From NCBI GenBank assembly GCA_001466705.2, contig LATX02000011.1:1-64000 (forward strand): a DNA stretch of 64,000 nt, given 5' to 3'. The notes under the pieces were generated by a model that did not search any database, was not told the DNA's origin, and was given only the letters and a program-made list of their open reading frames with translations. This stretch comes from Moniliophthora roreri. Taxonomy: Eukaryota > Basidiomycota > Agaricomycetes > Agaricales > Marasmiaceae. Positions 35,469 to 46,513 of the stretch are shown piece after piece. Made by a program: the position numbers and the translations under genes. Numbering within the stretch: the stretch's first letter is position 1; every line of letters starts with the position of its first letter.

Positions 35469-37261
35469 TATTGATTAAATAAAGATATAGATAATAATTG
35501 TGTTGTATTTAAGATTAAAGAAGGTTTAAAAATAAAAAATAATATAGATAATGTTAAAGTAGATATTAAAAAACTATGTAAATTACTTAATTTATTATTA
35601 TTAACTTGCACGCCGTTTTGAGCGCTTAAATTAAATTGTAAATTTTCCTCTAGTTCTTTAGATTTTTCTCCCTCCAGGCTTGAATGTTCAGTTGCGGAGT
35701 TAGACCAAAAAAATGTTTTTATTATTTTTAAATAATATGAAGCACTTATTACACTTACAACTATAGCAATTAAAGCTATAAAATTATATCCACTTTGGAT
35801 TGCTGAATATAAAACATATTGTTTTGAAAAAAATCCTATTAATGGAGGTATACCCGCCATAGAGAATAAACATATACTGAAACTTAAACTAATTAAAGGA
35901 TTTAAGAAAAATTGACCTTTAAATTCAGATATGTATCTTATATCTTTAATATTATTATTATTAATTAGATAACTGAATGCAATAATAATTAAAAAAATAT
36001 TTAAATTAGTAATTATGTATTGAATTATATAAAATATAAATGAATCTATAGATTGTTTTGAATGTATAGCTAAAGCTAATAAAATAAATCCTATATGAGA
36101 AATTGTACTATAAGCTAATAGTCTTTTTATTCTATTTTGGGCTAAACCTACTACACTACCAATTATTAATGATAATAATGAAGTAATAAGTAATAAGTAT
36201 TTAATTAATTGATCAATATTAAATTTAAATCCATTTAATTGACCAAATAAAGTTAATTGGTCTATCAGATCTATATGTAAATATAAGTCTAATAATAATA
36301 TTAAAATTGATATTTTTGGTATTATAGTTAATCATATAGTAACTATTGTAGGTGTATCATCATAAACATCAGGTGATCAATTATGAAATGGAGCTGCAGA
36401 AATTTTTATTAAAAATCCTACAAAAATAAATATTAAACCTAAAAAAATAGATCCACTTAGTTCTTTAGAAAAAAAAGGATAAATTATATCTATAAGATTA
36501 TTATTAATTTCTATATTATATATAGATAATAAGCTATAAATTGATTCAAAATTTGTTAGCCCTGTATAAGCATAAAGTAAACCTGCTCCAAATAAAATTA
36601 AACAAGAAGCTAAAGCACCTAATAAAAAATATTTTAATCCTGCAGATGTAGATAATTCAGAATCTCTATATAGTGTAGATAAAACATATAAAGAAAAAGA
36701 TTGTAATTCAATACTTAAATACATTGATATTAAATCAGAACAAGATATTAATAATGAAGCTCCTAATGAACTAAATAAAACTATTATAGAATAGTTTATA
36801 GAATGACTTACAAATTTATTATTATTAAGAATAGAATAATTTATTAGCTGAACTGAAAAAGCAGAACTATCTACACTTTTATTTTTATTATAATTTTCTA
36901 ATAAGATACTATTTAATAAAGAATATAAATAGGAATTTTCTAATAAAGTATTATAGGATGTAGGTAAAATTGGATTTTTAACTTCTATTATTAATTCTTC
37001 TTGCTTAGGTCAAGAAACTAAAATAATAGATCCTATTATTAATAAAAAACTTTCTAATATTTGAGAGTGGTTAGTTATATTGAATAATCCACTATATATC
37101 CCTATTCCTGAAATACTATCTAAATTATAAATACCATTATAACTTAATAGCCCAGCAAATAGTAAAATTATAGCTGATATTCTATGATAAAAATCTTCGG
37201 ATAATTTATCATTTATTAAAGCTTTACAAATAATTAAAATTATGATTGATAAAAAAAGCAT
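35468..37261 (-). CDS. nad2: NADH dehydrogenase subunit 2
   Basis: 597 codons with UGA as Trp. This is a proton-pumping, antiporter-like membrane subunit of complex I. Typical ND2 stretches include [16 protein letters not shown] and [23 protein letters not shown] (about residues 280-305), with many transmembrane helices. The start is ATG 37261. There are no introns in this copy. It overlaps nad3 by one base. Confidence 0.97.
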
Positions 37262-37263
37262 TT

Positions 37264-37384
37264 TAACACAATAGGAATTGAACCTAACACAAACTCTCTT
37301 TAGCTTTAGATTTTTTTTGCTGCAACTGCGATGCTGCGCTGCTGCGTACTGCGCAGCTGTGTACTCCCATCCGAGTTATGTGTT
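37264..37384 (-). tRNA. tRNA-like sequence with GC cluster inserted
   Basis: Ends pair as AACACA/TGTGTT. The D arm ACTC/GAGT with loop GGATGG is clean and the T arm has TTCAATT. Between D and T arms lies a ~50-base GC-rich palindrome (GCTGCGCAG, GCAGCGCAGC) instead of a normal anticodon arm. It could be a dead tRNA or one with an insertion. No anticodon assignable. It starts directly upstream of nad2 (RNA sense). Confidence 0.4.
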
Positions 37385-38472
37385 TTCTAATTTAAAAACA
37401 AATTTTTACTAAAAATATTGAGAAGTAACTCCTGCATGTAATTTACAAACTAGCTTATATGATAACTAGGAATGAAGATAGATTCCTAAAATGATATGCG
37501 TTCTTCTCCAATCCTTAGCATACTAGCACCAAAGGAGTGCGTAGAAGTGATAGAACTAACTCAATACCTTTGCTAACAAAGGTAGGTAATCTAAGTAATG
37601 AGAAGGTACCTACATATTTCTCTATTAATGAATGGCTGCCCCTTCTTCGAAGCAGCTGCGCAGAAAAAGTTAAGGAAATTTTGGACTACTTCTCTGCGCA
37701 AGAAAAGCAGCTGCTTATTCTTATTCCGCAAAGAAAAGAAAGCGAGGAAATGAATGAGTAATATTATATATTTTTACTTCGCTGTGCAGCGCTACGTAGA
37801 CTTGGATTCGCACGAAACACTCATTCTATTAGCCATTATGAATATTAAAAGCTGAGAGGTAGAAGCAAAAGAAGAAAAGGCTCCTTCTTTCCCTGATTCT
37901 GCTTCTTCTTCTGCAGGAGGAAAAGCTAAAGAAAGCGCTCCTTCCCTTCCCTTCTTCTTCTAGAAGAAGCAAGGGAACCCGCAGGAAGGGAGGGGAAGAA
38001 GGATGTGAAAGAACGAAGCTGAAGATAATTTAGGTATCGCTTAATCCTCCTTATCAAAAAGGAGGGACTCATTTTAACTAGAGGAGGATGGGCTGCGACT
38101 GTAATTAAAATTTAATAAAGATAAAGCTAGGATAAGAAAGTGAAAACAATGAAGAAAATGTTATACAGAAATACACTATCTGTTTTAAACTCAGTATACG
38201 GTTAAGTTTAATCTTAAAAGATGCAGCTTCTCCCTTTCTTCTTCCTGATTCGATCCTGCTCCTTTACCCCTCCCTGGCTTCTTCTCCGAAGAAGCCAGGG
38301 AAGGAAGTAGCAAAGGTAGGGAAAAAGAAGAAGGGTGCTTCGCAAGAAGGAGGGCTAAAGATAAAAAAACGCTAAAACGCTTCTTATTTAGCTTATACTT
38401 AAGTTTTATTTTGAGTTAAAAATATTTAAGAAAATTAAATATTATATTTATATTTATATTAATAAATTATTA
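37385..38472. repeat. GC-cluster-rich intergenic region, nad2 to tRNA-Ser
   Basis: No gene called. It contains many GC-rich palindromes, for example CTTCTTCGAAGCAGCTGCGCAG (37629-37650), a similar run at 37780-38010 and a clustered set at 38221-38370. ACCTTTG/CAAAGGT forms a hairpin near 37566-37583. ATTTTAACTAGAGG (38071-38084) recurs at 42544-42557. Confidence 0.6.
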
Positions 38473-38559
38473 CGGGCATTGTTGGATTTGAACCAACGAC
38501 TTCTTTAGAAGTACTCGTTTTCAAGACGAGCGCCATAAACCAGACTCGACCAAATACCC
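38473..38559 (-). tRNA. trnS: tRNA-Ser (UGA)
   Basis: Acceptor GGGTATT/AATGCCC. Anticodon stem CTCGT/ACGAG with loop CTTGAAA gives UGA. The long variable arm (ACTTC...GAAGT) fits serine. T loop TTCAAAT. 87 bases, well folded. Confidence 0.92.
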
Positions 38560-39263
38560 CTCCCTTGCTAGCTACGCACAAGAAAGCGCTCCTTCCTTCC
38601 CCTCTCCCTTTTATTTGCTCCTTCCTAGCTCCGCAACCGGAGGGATGGAGGGGGGCTTTATTTCTCCTAAGCAGAAGCAGGGGAAGTATTATTTTTATTA
38701 CTAATTATCATATTTATTACTAAATTATTATAAAAGTGACTAATAAGATTCATTTTCTTGCCGTGCGGAGCAGGCAGCAGCTACTTCCAAAAAATACACT
38801 TTGTGGGTGCTGGCAGCGCTTCGAAGAGCGCACCCTCCAATTTTTCTGCTTCTTCTTGCTCCGCAAAGAAAAAAAAGCGAGGGAAAAAGGAGGAAATATA
38901 ACAAAATATTATCTGATCAATGCTCCTAGCATTTTTAGCAGAAACCAATGGATAATTGAGCTCATCTATGAAAAATTATGAATCATTTGGCAAATCATAA
39001 AGAAAAAGATAGAGCCGTATCCCAGCAGAACAGCGATAATTAACTTAGTAAGTATAAGTAGAGGTATGCTGCTCAGCACCTTATCACTCTCATTAGTATT
39101 AAGTGTAGAGTCCTGCGGAGGGACTCTGTGCCGCGTTGCAGCCTGGTTAGCCAGGCTAGACTAGCGTAGATATCGGATCAGTGGTCGTTATACATATTGA
39201 TAACATTTAAATTTTTTTTACACTCCTTCATAAATAATATAAAAAATTAATTAAATTATGAAT
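38560..39263. repeat. GC clusters with double hairpins
   Basis: No gene found. GC-rich modules lie at 38560-38680 and 38756-38890. At 39107-39157 two neighbouring hairpins are perfect: AGAGTCC/GGACTCT and AGCCTGG/CCAGGCT. They look like the double-hairpin mobile elements of some fungal mtDNAs. Confidence 0.55.
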
Positions 39264-39337
39264 TAAGACCTAAGGGAATTGAACCCTTATAATATCCATT
39301 ATGAGCGAACTGCATTAACCAATTATGCTAAAGTCTT
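39264..39337 (-). tRNA. trnM: tRNA-Met (CAU)
   Basis: Acceptor AAGACTT/AGGTCTT. Anticodon stem GTTCG/TGGAT (wobble pairs) with loop CTCATAA gives CAU. T arm AAGGG/CCCTT with TTCAATT. One of two Met tRNAs in the window. Confidence 0.9.
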
Positions 39338-40090
39338 TTTTCTCTATTTTATTATTTATCATATTCTTTTAAAAATAATTATATTTATTATTATCTAAAT
39401 GTTATTATAGCAAAAATGAATAATCAACCTACTGATATTGATATATATAAGAATACTGATACTAAATCGCTAGCTGTGCGGAGCAACCTTGCTAACTAAC
39501 TTAATGCTTGCTAGTGTAGCCAAGCGCATCAAGCAGCAAGCAGCAAGCAGCAAGAAGCAAGGAGCAAAGAGCAAGGGGAAGGGAAGAGTTTATAAATGCA
39601 GTAATTTAAGTGAAAAAATTTACTTGCCGAAGGCAGAGTGTGTGCGCAGCAGCAGTAGCTTAAACACCTTAAATATAATTAATTTTATAAGGCATTAAAT
39701 TACATAATAAGTTAATATTTAATTTATGTAGATTTAAGGACTATAGATCTTTATTTTATTAAATTATTAATATTTTTAAATTGCTATATTTTTATTACTC
39801 AAGTTATAACTGCGGCTTCTTGCGGAGCATAAGCAGCATCCTTTCCCAGCTCCCCTTCCCAAAGGGAAGGAAGCAGAGATTTATTAGTTTATAAAGTTAA
39901 CTATATTAGCTGTGTGTATGCAGTACTGAGTGTACTGTAGTAAGTACACTTAACTTGTGCACAGTACACTAAAAGCTCTACTTTCTTACTCAGTTCTAAT
40001 TAATCAATTCACAGTATGAATTAAAAAGATTGGGTTGGGGGTGCGTAAGTTGCTTATCATTCTAGATGTAAAATTTTTATAATTATATTA
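39338..40090. repeat. Intergenic region with GC clusters before the atp6 3' end
   Basis: A tandem AGCAGCAAGCAGCAAG-type run is at about 39528-39590. GC patches are at about 39810-39872, with hairpins and repeats such as GTACACT at 39900-39985. The element GGGGGTGCGTA at 40037-40047 follows atp6 on the minus strand. No gene. Confidence 0.55.
40037..40047 (-). promoter_or_regulatory. Putative RNA 3'-end element after atp6
   Basis: Minus strand TACGCACCCCC, 44 bases after the atp6 stop codon. Matches the recurring element. Confidence 0.5.
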
Positions 40091-40858
40091 CTAGTGTAAG
40101 TCTATAGCGTCTTTAAGATATGAACATACTAATAATGTAAGTACGAAACTCTGGATGAAAGAAACTGCTATTTCTAATCCAATTAATCCTAAGAATATAG
40201 TAAATGGTATTATAGTTAATATTGCAACTATAACACTACTTGAGAATAATTTATATAGGAATGTAGATAGTATTTTTAAAAGAGTGTGACCCGCAGTTAA
40301 ATTAGCAAATAATCGAACTCCTAAAGAGATTGCTCTAGCAAAATAACTAACTAATTCAATTAAAACTATTAAAGGAACTAGTGCTAAAGGTGTCCCTGAA
40401 GGTATAAAATAAGAGAAAAATTTTAATTTATGTATATATAAAGATAAAATTGTAACTCCCATAAATATAGTAACAGAAAAACCTAAAGTAACTATTACAC
40501 TAGCATTAACTGCAAATGAATAAGGTATATTAGAAATTAAATTTCCAATTAAAACATAAAAAAATATAGAATAAATAAAAGGTAAATATACTTCATTTGA
40601 TGAACCTATTTGATCTTTAACCATTGTTCCTAAGCTTTGATATGAAGATTCAAAAGCTATAGACCATTTAGAAGGTATTAATTTAGAATCATTGTTACCA
40701 AATATATGTAAACCTAAAATTACAAATAATGTTAGTAATGTATATAAACCTAAATTTGTTAAACTTAAATTAAAAAAACCTAATATAGGAGCATTAAATC
40801 CTATCAAACTGTTTACTTCAAATTGACTTAATGGAGATAAAATAAATAATTTAAACAT
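40091..40858 (-). CDS. atp6: ATP synthase subunit a
   Basis: 255 codons. This is the membrane subunit of F1Fo ATP synthase that forms the proton half-channels with the atp9 ring. The helix SLGVRLFANLTAGHTLLK with the essential Arg, and the C-terminal EIAVSFIQSFVLTLL helix, are diagnostic. The length is normal for fungi. The N-terminus (MFKLFILSPLSQFEV) includes the short leader removed in yeast. It ends CSYLKDAIDLH. Intact, no intron. Confidence 0.97.
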   Translation of the reverse strand: MFKLFILSPLSQFEVNSLIGFNAPILGFFNLSLTNLGLYTLLTLFVILGLHIFGNNDSKLIPSKWSIAFESSYQSLGTMVKDQIGSSNEVYLPFIYSIFFYVLIGNLISNIPYSFAVNASVIVTLGFSVTIFMGVTILSLYIHKLKFFSYFIPSGTPLALVPLIVLIELVSYFARAISLGVRLFANLTAGHTLLKILSTFLYKLFSSSVIVAILTIIPFTIFLGLIGLEIAVSFIQSFVLTLLVCSYLKDAIDLH

Positions 40859-41121
40859 TTTAAATAAAAAAAAATATTATCTATACTTATAATTTTTGTT
40901 TAATTATTCTTTTATTTATAAAAATATTTTATTTATTGAATTGGTTTCTGCTGCTTCTTGTGAAGCAGAAGAAGCAAGGAGCAGAAAAAAAAAAATTAGA
41001 GAAGAATGTTTAGATATTTTAATTATTGATTCTAACTTTTCATGCTCCTTCTCCCTCCGGTCCTCCGGATAAATGCAGCCATCACTCCTTTGGCTGCAGC
41101 TTCCGAAGGATGCAGCTTCCT

Positions 41122-41150
41122 AGCTCCGCAACCAGAGGGAAGGGGAAGGA
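41122..41150. repeat. GC cluster family member
   Basis: AGCTCCGCAACCAGAGGGAA plus GGGGAAGGA. Near copies are at 51711-51739 and 52965-52993. Confidence 0.75.
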
Positions 41151-41306
41151 AGAAGCAGAAGCAGCCATTTTTCATTTCTCATTTGTCATTTTTTTAATAT
41201 GTATTGATGCAAGATAAATCAAATAATGTTAAATATTTTTGAAATGTAAATATTATAATCATATTTGAACTGATGATTTCTTAGGACATATGTAAAACTA
41301 AAATTA

Positions 41307-41316
41307 GGGGTGCGTA
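41307..41316 (-). promoter_or_regulatory. Putative RNA 3'-end element after nad6
   Basis: Minus strand TACGCACCCC, about 230 bases after the nad6 stop, with a GC cluster in between. Confidence 0.45.
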
Positions 41317-41543
41317 TAGATTTTTTTTTTAATAAAATTTAATTAAAAGATATTGGATGAGTAGCAATAAAATGTATTCCATAACTTAAATTACACATAA
41401 AATATAGAATATTTTTAAAATTAGATTTTTTTAATTGCATGCTGCGAAGCAGTGGCTGATTCCTCTGCTGCTTCTTCTCAGAAGAAGCAAGCGCAGGACG
41501 GATGCTATGAGCTAGGGAATAGATATATTATTTATTTTAATAA

Positions 41544-42167
41544 TTAGTCTTTATTAGATTTTGAAATAATAATTGTTGCAAACATTGATAATAATAAAAT
41601 TATACTTAAAGTTATTAATAGTATAGCTCCATAAGTATATAAATTATGACCTAAAACTTCTATTTGTTGAAAGATTGTAATTAATAAATCTGAAGATGAA
41701 GAATAATAAATACTATCTACAATTGAATTAATTAAATTAATTTTTATTATATAATAATTTGAGAATAATCCATTTGAAAAAGTAATTTTATCTAAAAAAA
41801 TAGATAATACTGGTACATTATTATAATTAAATTTAATTATTGAAAAAATTATAAATATAAATAATGAACCTACAGCTAATGCTAAAGGTAAAGTTTTAGT
41901 ATATTGACTACCTGTTTCTAAAATATCTGTAAGTTTGATATTAATCATCATAATTACAAACAAAAATAGAACAGCTATAGCTCCTACATAAACTATTATA
42001 TAAGAAATTCCTATGAAATTTATTCCAATTAAAATTAGATAACCAGCAGATAATACAAAAGTACCTATTAAAAAAAGTACTGAAATTACTGGATTTTTAG
42101 AAGTGATCGAAAAAATACCTGATAGTAATGTAGCAAAAGCTAAGATATTTATTAATAAAGTTGTCAT
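41544..42167 (-). CDS. nad6: NADH dehydrogenase subunit 6
   Basis: 207 codons. Membrane subunit of complex I. The central helix with IGISYIIVYVGAIAVLFLFVIMM is the diagnostic ND6 stretch, containing the pi-bulge region. About five transmembrane segments. The last ~30 residues (LGHNLYTYGAILLITLSIILL) are also typical. Start ATG 42167. Intact. Confidence 0.96.
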   Translation of the reverse strand: MTTLLINILAFATLLSGIFSITSKNPVISVLFLIGTFVLSAGYLILIGINFIGISYIIVYVGAIAVLFLFVIMMINIKLTDILETGSQYTKTLPLALAVGSLFIFIIFSIIKFNYNNVPVLSIFLDKITFSNGLFSNYYIIKINLINSIVDSIYYSSSSDLLITIFQQIEVLGHNLYTYGAILLITLSIILLLSMFATIIISKSNKD

Positions 42168-43822
42168 TGTATATAGAAAAATTAAATTTTTAGCTTACGG
42201 TTTTAAGCTTTTTGAATTTTTAATTTTATTATTAAAAATTAAAAGTTAAAAAATTAAAGCTTATAGACTATCTTAAATATTTTAATGTAAACTATCAATA
42301 ATTTTGATAATTGACTCAAAAAGTTTACATAGTAACAAGAGTAACTACATTTTAATTTAGCAGGCCAGGCGCAGGGACGGAAGCAGCAAGAAACACTACA
42401 TCTTCTGCTTCTTAGGAAGAGTCAGTGCCAATAACTGCTTATTCTTAAGTTAAGAAAGCAGGAGGATACTGGCCTATATAATCAGCATCTACCACTATTG
42501 AGAAGGAGGAAGCACTCCGTTCGCTGTGCTTTGCAAGGGAGTGATTTTAACTAGAGGTCCGGAACGCGTAGCAAGGAGTTTTATATAAAATGTTGTAAAT
42601 TAATAAGATAGAAGGTTTAACCTAGAATATTTTTACCTATAATATAAATTTTAAATTATACTAAGGCCGAATGACTAAGCATTGTATTCTTAAAAAAAAA
42701 ATCAATTATCTTTATCCTATATTAAAATAATTTGCTTACTTTCACTCGCTTGCTTCTTCTTCGTAGAAGGGAAGGAAGGAGCGCTAATTAGGTGAAGCTG
42801 AGTCCTATTTGAAATAAAGCTAATCTAAGAAAGTTGGCTCAGTAAAAGGACAGAGCAGCTGCATTTATACCTTAAGAAAAATGATCACTCCCTTGCTCCG
42901 CTTCCCCCTCCCTTCGCCTCCCTAGCTTCTTCGTAGAAGAAGAGGGGAAGGAAGGAGCAAGGGAAGGGAAAGGAGAGATAAGACTTAGCCCGCCCTCTTG
43001 CTTCACTTGGTTATAGTGCGGAGCAAGGAGGGCTGCTTATAAGATTAGGCTAAGATTGAGTAAATGAATCTTTAAAACTATGATTACTGTCAGTACTAAG
43101 GATGTGGAGCAGGTAAAAGATAAGTAGATAAAATTTAGATAAGATAAAAGAGACCTAATGAATCAAGTCATTCTTTAATTTTTTAATTTTAAAAACCGAT
43201 AACTAAAAATATATTTTTATTATATTTAAAATAGTTATAAGGTTTATAATGGTAAAAGTGTTATTGATTTTAGTAAATAATATTTGAAAAATTTTTACTA
43301 TTATTTCATAATATTAATTAAGTATAAATATAAATCAAATTTAAGGAGATGGAAAAAAATAAAAAAAAACAACTATAAGACTAAGTAATACACACCCCAT
43401 TTCCTTCCTCTCCTTCTGCGGAGCTATGAAGAAAGAGCAAGGGGAAGGAAGAAGAGCAATAAGTCGAAGATAATTTAGAGTTAACAAGACCTATTGTTGT
43501 ACTAAGCAAGGTCTACTTATGAAATAAATATATAATTTATATTCTAAGTTTAAGTTTTTATTTTAAGATCTAAAAAACAAAATTTAAAAACTCTAGAAAT
43601 AATAATAAATCTAATCATTTTATTTGATTTGCTGTAACGTAAATATATTATTTATACTTTTTTCTTTTTATTTAAATTTATTATTATTATTTTTGTTTGC
43701 TTGCTCCTTCCTGCTTCTGCTTCCTTCCGTAGGAGGAAAAGAAAAAAAAAAAAAAAAAGAAGAACCTGAAGGAAAGCGCTCTTCGAAGCGAGGGAAGGAA
43801 GCAGCAGAATTAAATAAAATAT
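42168..43822. repeat. Long intergenic region rich in GC clusters
   Basis: 1.65 kb without a recognised gene. Immediately 5' of nad6 is a long AT hairpin (AAGCTTTTT...AAAGCTT, about 42208-42262). GC clusters lie at 42360-42580, 42745-43035, 43395-43460 and 43690-43800. The latter holds a 17-A run at 43741-43758. A mitochondrial RNase P RNA could hide here, but I do not see its conserved core. Confidence 0.5.
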
Positions 43823-43906
43823 TGAGTAGTCTAGGAATCGAACCTAGTACGGTTAAAAACCAATTCTTTTACAGAGAATCACCATTACCAATCGGATCAC
43901 CTACCC
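43823..43906 (-). tRNA. trnY: tRNA-Tyr (GUA)
   Basis: Anticodon stem ATTCT/AGAAT with loop CTGTAAA gives GUA. Long variable arm. T arm CTAGG/CCTAG with TTCGATT. Acceptor GGGTAGG/ACTACTC has six of seven pairs. Confidence 0.9.
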
Positions 43907-44555
43907 TTTTTTTTTTTTAATAAGATAAATCTCCATCCTTTTAGTTACTCCTTCCCTTAGGGTCCCTCGCTTCGAAGAGCGCTTTCCTAAGGGAAGGCAT
44001 CTTTGCTAGGCCTATATTTAATAGAAAATCGGAGCAGCGCTGCTTCGCTGCACTCCTTTTGTTTCTGCGAAGCTGCAAAGGAGCAAAAATAAAATATTGC
44101 CTACAGCTCCTTAAGTAATAACGCTACTTAGGGTAGCAGCTTACATGCATAATAATTGATGTTAATATTAAAACATTCAGCTAAGATAAATAAAACCATA
44201 GTTTTTGTGTAGTTAATAAATACCAAAAGTTATTTTTTGGGCTAAACTTTTAAAGTATAAGAGAATTTGGCTATTAATTAAAATGCCTTTCCTTTTTAGC
44301 TTCTTCCTTTCCTGCGAGGGAAGGGAAGCGAAAGCAAGGTATCGTTCCCTTCGGCTCCTGCGGAAGGAGCAAGGGGAAGGAAGTATTATCTGCAGCACAC
44401 AGAAAACACTAGAGAGCAAAAAGCATAATGCAGCATCCATAGCCCCTTGATGCGTTAATGGCTAACGAATTACTAGACCAGTGATAACGCATCCTTACTG
44501 CGGAGGAAGCACTAGTTGGGCTTCCACCTGCCATAAATGCTATTTTGTAAAAACT
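43907..44555. repeat. Intergenic region with GC clusters
   Basis: GC modules are at 43945-44090 and 44285-44400. The stretch 44340-44382 reappears in inverted form at 48541-48582. At about 44447-44502 GATGCGTTA and TAACGCATC form the ends of a large hairpin. Confidence 0.55.
44340..44382. repeat. GC cluster with inverted copy at 48541-48582
   Basis: TATCGTTCCCTTCGGCTCCT and what follows match the reverse complement of 48541-48582 with very few differences. Confidence 0.75.
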
Positions 44556-44626
44556 TGAAAACACATGGACTTGAACCAAGACTTTCCCATTAAAAGTGGG
44601 ACACTCAACCTTCGAGTTCTGTTTTC
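44556..44626 (-). tRNA. trnK: tRNA-Lys (UUU)
   Basis: Acceptor GAAAACA/TGTTTTC is perfect. Anticodon stem TCCCA/TGGGA with loop CTTTTAA gives UUU. T loop TTCAAGT. Confidence 0.92.
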
Positions 44627-45279
44627 ATATTAAATTAATTAAATAGTTTATTTTAATATTTTAATATTTAAAGAGCAACCTATTCATACTAATGTTGATA
44701 ACACTACAAAACTAGTGCTACTCATAACTGATTAGCCTTAACTTCTTATATTAACTACTTATAGAAACTACGGAATAGTGTAGTGAGGATCCCTCACTCT
44801 AAAGACTTTTACTCTTATGAGTGTGGACCGACTGCGCCTTCTTACAAAGTAGAAGTAGCGTAGGATAAATTATGGCTAATACGAAAAAGTGAGTGGCTGA
44901 GAACGCTAAAAACCTAACTTACGATAATAAACTAGCATCTTTTTCAATGAATAAAACTATATTACAAATATTATTAAAATTTATCTTTGACTGCTCCGTA
45001 GGAAGAACTAGATCAAGATAAGCTTAATCAGATTTTACGCTTAGAATTGATTCCGTTTGCTGATATGCTAAAATAAGTTATTAGTAGGGACTCATACTGC
45101 GCAGCTCAGCAGAGCTGACCTGGATACTTAGCAAATGAGGTGGCTGCGATTTCTTCTGCTTCTTGCTCCGCAAAGAAAAGAAGCAGCCAAAGTGATAAAG
45201 AGAGCTAGAAACTGTTGCAGTGAGGAGCAGAATATTTTATATTAATTTAACTATACATTAAATTTATATAAATCATAGA
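44627..45279. other. Intergenic region, tRNA-Gln to tRNA-Lys
   Basis: Mixed composition with several short hairpins, such as GAGGATCCCTC at about 44783-44799, and a GC cluster at 45145-45190. No gene recognised. Confidence 0.5.
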
Positions 45280-45353
45280 CTGAGTTGACCAGATTCGAAC
45301 TGATATTAGCCACTACCAAAAAATGGTGTTTTTCCAAATTAAACTACAACTCA
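45280..45353 (-). tRNA. trnQ: tRNA-Gln (UUG)
   Basis: Acceptor TGAGTTG/CAACTCA is perfect. Anticodon stem CCATT/AGTGG with loop TTTTGGT gives UUG. T arm ATCAG/CTGGT with TTCGAAT. Confidence 0.85.
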
Positions 45354-45654
45354 TATACCTATATTGTATGTACAATTCTACATTATAATTTAATAATCAT
45401 TTTCCAGCGATTACTACTTCAGTAACTATTCTCTAGTTACTAGTTATAGTGATAAGGCCATAGAATTTGTAAGCTACCAGAGGCTCTTTGTAGTAGCGTA
45501 TCTTTACATCTACTTTATATAAATAGATATAAAAAAATTAAAATTAAGTTACCTAAATATCTACATTCCTATTATACCAAAACTAATTTTAATTTAGTTT
45601 AAAAAAAAATAATAAAATTTAAGAAGTAAAAAAAAAATAATTATCAAAATATTA
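45354..45654. other. Spacer between tRNA-Thr and tRNA-Gln
   Basis: 301 bases, AT-rich. I see nothing in it beyond short inverted repeats (AGTAACTATTCTCTAGTTACT at 45420-45440). Confidence 0.5.
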
Positions 45655-45727
45655 AGCCGAAAAATGGAATTGAACCATTATTTAAATCTTACAAGGAATT
45701 CGTTTTAACCATTTAAACTATTTCGAC
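45655..45727 (-). tRNA. trnT: tRNA-Thr (UGU)
   Basis: Acceptor GTCGAAA/TTTCGGC. Anticodon stem AATTC/GATTT with loop CTTGTAA gives UGU. T arm AATGG/CCATT with TTCAATT. The D arm and part of the acceptor match the Met tRNA at 51842. Confidence 0.88.
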
Positions 45728-46441
45728 ATTTTTTAAAAAAAAATATTATAGAATTGCACCTCCTTTCCTTCGCTCCCTAAGGAAAGGAGCAGCTTTGCAT
45801 TACTTCCCTGCTAAGAAGAAAGCCCCCTCTCCATCCCTTGCGGTTTCCTCCATCCCTTGTGGTTGCGGAGCAAGAAGGAGCCCCTCTGGGAAGGAAGAAG
45901 GAGCTAGAAAGAAGCAAGGGTCCCTTCGGTTGCGGAGCTAGGGAGGAGTAGAAGCAGCAATAACTAATTCATACTTTTTATATTTAAATTTTTAATTTTA
46001 AGTTTTATTTTTTAAGTATTTTTACTGCGCCTCCTTCGGAAGCAGCAGCTTCTTTTACTATTTTTATTAATGATTTCTCCTATATTTTTTTCCACATACA
46101 TCTCCAAAAACAAAAGTGTCCTGATTCGCAGCGCGAGGATGCAGCTTCTTCTCCTTCTTCTTAGCAGCGTTGTAAAAAAATGGAGGATGAGATATGCTAT
46201 GCAGTATGAGTGCAGAGCAGAATATTAAAACTTTAAAAAAATAAGCTATTAAGCCTTCAACTTCAAAATAGTTAATGCTGTTTATTTAATTATCCTAATG
46301 TAAATGGAAGGTAATAAGCTCAATTACTTATTAAAAATAAACATAAGTTTTATTGATATTAAATAATATCAAAATTATAATTGAATAAATAAAATTTATT
46401 TATGAAAATGAAAGATTTAGATTATTTTTTTGGTTGATCTT
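45728..46441. repeat. GC clusters between tRNA-Phe and tRNA-Thr
   Basis: Dense GC modules lie at 45755-45955, including a 31-bp stretch (45851-45881) that recurs exactly at 47509-47539. A second patch is at 46025-46175. No gene. Confidence 0.65.
45851..45881. repeat. GC cluster repeat, exact 31-bp copy at 47509-47539
   Basis: CATCCCTTGTGGTTGCGGAG followed by CAAGAAGGAGC is identical in both places. Confidence 0.85.
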
Positions 46442-46513
46442 TGCCCCGGGAGAGAATTGAACTCCCATATTTATAGCTTCAATATAACGCTTTGACCACT
46501 AAGCAACCGAGGC
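46442..46513 (-). tRNA. trnF: tRNA-Phe (GAA)
   Basis: Acceptor GCCTCGG/CCGGGGC. Anticodon stem TTATA/TATAA with loop TTGAAGC gives GAA. T arm GGGAG/CTCTC with TTCAATT. Confidence 0.92.

Larger units (their letters stand above)
40859..41543. repeat. Intergenic region with GC clusters between nad6 and atp6
   Basis: GC clusters are at 40945-40985, 41040-41165 and 41440-41510. The cluster AGCTCCGCAACCAGAGGGAA (from 41122) recurs almost exactly at 52965. At about 41255-41290 the minus strand has a T-arm-like TTCAAAT that may be a tRNA remnant. The 3'-end element is at 41307. Confidence 0.55.

Noticed and set aside
37385..43822. RNase P RNA (rnpB) in the long spacers
   Set aside because: ACAGAAATACA near 38165 looks like one conserved piece, but the matching 5' conserved region is not seen, so no call.
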